Below, piece after piece: positions 5,330 through 5,424 of a DNA stretch of 5,424 nucleotides. The notes under the pieces are model-generated. The model searched no databases and was not told the DNA's origin. It worked only from the letters and a program-made list of their open reading frames with translations. Origin of the DNA: Fidelibacterota bacterium (lineage in GTDB: Bacteria > Fidelibacterota > BS150m-G59); the NCBI GenBank assembly GCA_016784265.1, contig JADHUZ010000108.1:1-5424 (forward strand), in the 5' to 3' direction. The first letter of the stretch is position 1. Every line of letters begins with the position of its first letter. A program made the translations under genes and the position numbers.

Positions 5330-5424
5330 ATGCTTTTAAGCGATCTGTCAAATCACAAAAATTTGCCCACTCATATTGCCATAATCATGGATGGAAATGG
5401 GCGTTGGGCAAGGCGGCAAGGCTT
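5330..5424 (+). CDS. uppS: Undecaprenyl diphosphate synthase, N-terminal part (runs off window)
   Basis: The first 31 codons of a cis-prenyltransferase that condenses isopentenyl diphosphate onto farnesyl diphosphate to make the C55 carrier lipid for peptidoglycan and other surface polymers. The diagnostic element is [17 protein letters not shown] (15-31), containing the catalytic metal-binding Asp21, Asn23 and the Gly-Arg-Trp that binds the diphosphate. The ATG lies 3 nt after the stop of the MIP18 gene. GGAAG about 8 nt upstream (5317-5321), inside the previous gene, can serve as ribosome site. The tight spacing implies co-transcription with mrp and the MIP18 gene. The rest of the enzyme is outside the window. 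Confidence 0.95.
   Translation, partial: MLLSDLSNHKNLPTHIAIIMDGNGRWARRQG

Overview
The window looks like ordinary chromosomal DNA from a moderately AT-rich bacterium. The standard code fits: every complete gene ends in TAA or TAG. Shine-Dalgarno (SD) sites of the AGGAG type precede several starts, and the tRNA genes do not encode CCA. The taxon cannot be fixed from the sequence. A free-living, probably anaerobic or thermophile-related bacterium of an under-sampled phylum (for example in the FCB/Calditrichota neighbourhood) is a low-confidence guess, based only on the Thermus-like ferredoxin and the unusual transketolase. No mobile element, CRISPR array, phage gene or rRNA is visible.

Layout. 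(1) Positions 1-96 hold the last 31 codons of a plus-strand gene, probably an alpha/beta hydrolase. (2) Convergent to it, with one base between the stop codons, is a 760-residue minus-strand transketolase-like ThDP enzyme (98-2380). (3) A 322-bp non-coding stretch (2381-2702) holds that gene's leader and the terminator of a minus-strand tRNA pair. (4) tRNA-Phe(GAA) and tRNA-Arg(ACG) lie at 2703-2860. (5) A minus-strand SRPBCC/START-fold protein with a possible signal peptide lies at 2929-3465. (6) A short divergent promoter region follows. (7) A plus-strand run then carries a di-cluster ferredoxin (3588-3869), a hairpin, an Mrp/ApbC-type P-loop ATPase (3934-5025), a stand-alone MIP18/SufT-like protein (5015-5326) and the start of undecaprenyl diphosphate synthase uppS (5330 to the window end).

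How they work together. The plus-strand run is an iron-sulfur module. Mrp is a cluster carrier and scaffold, the MIP18-family protein is a predicted cluster-assembly or targeting partner, and the ferredoxin is an obvious client. Mrp and the MIP18 gene overlap by 11 bp, and uppS follows after 3 bp, so these three are almost certainly one transcript. The most unusual item is the transketolase-like enzyme. It keeps most ThDP and sugar-phosphate residues, but it has GEG instead of GDG in the metal site and appears to lack the catalytic glutamate of the pyrimidine domain.
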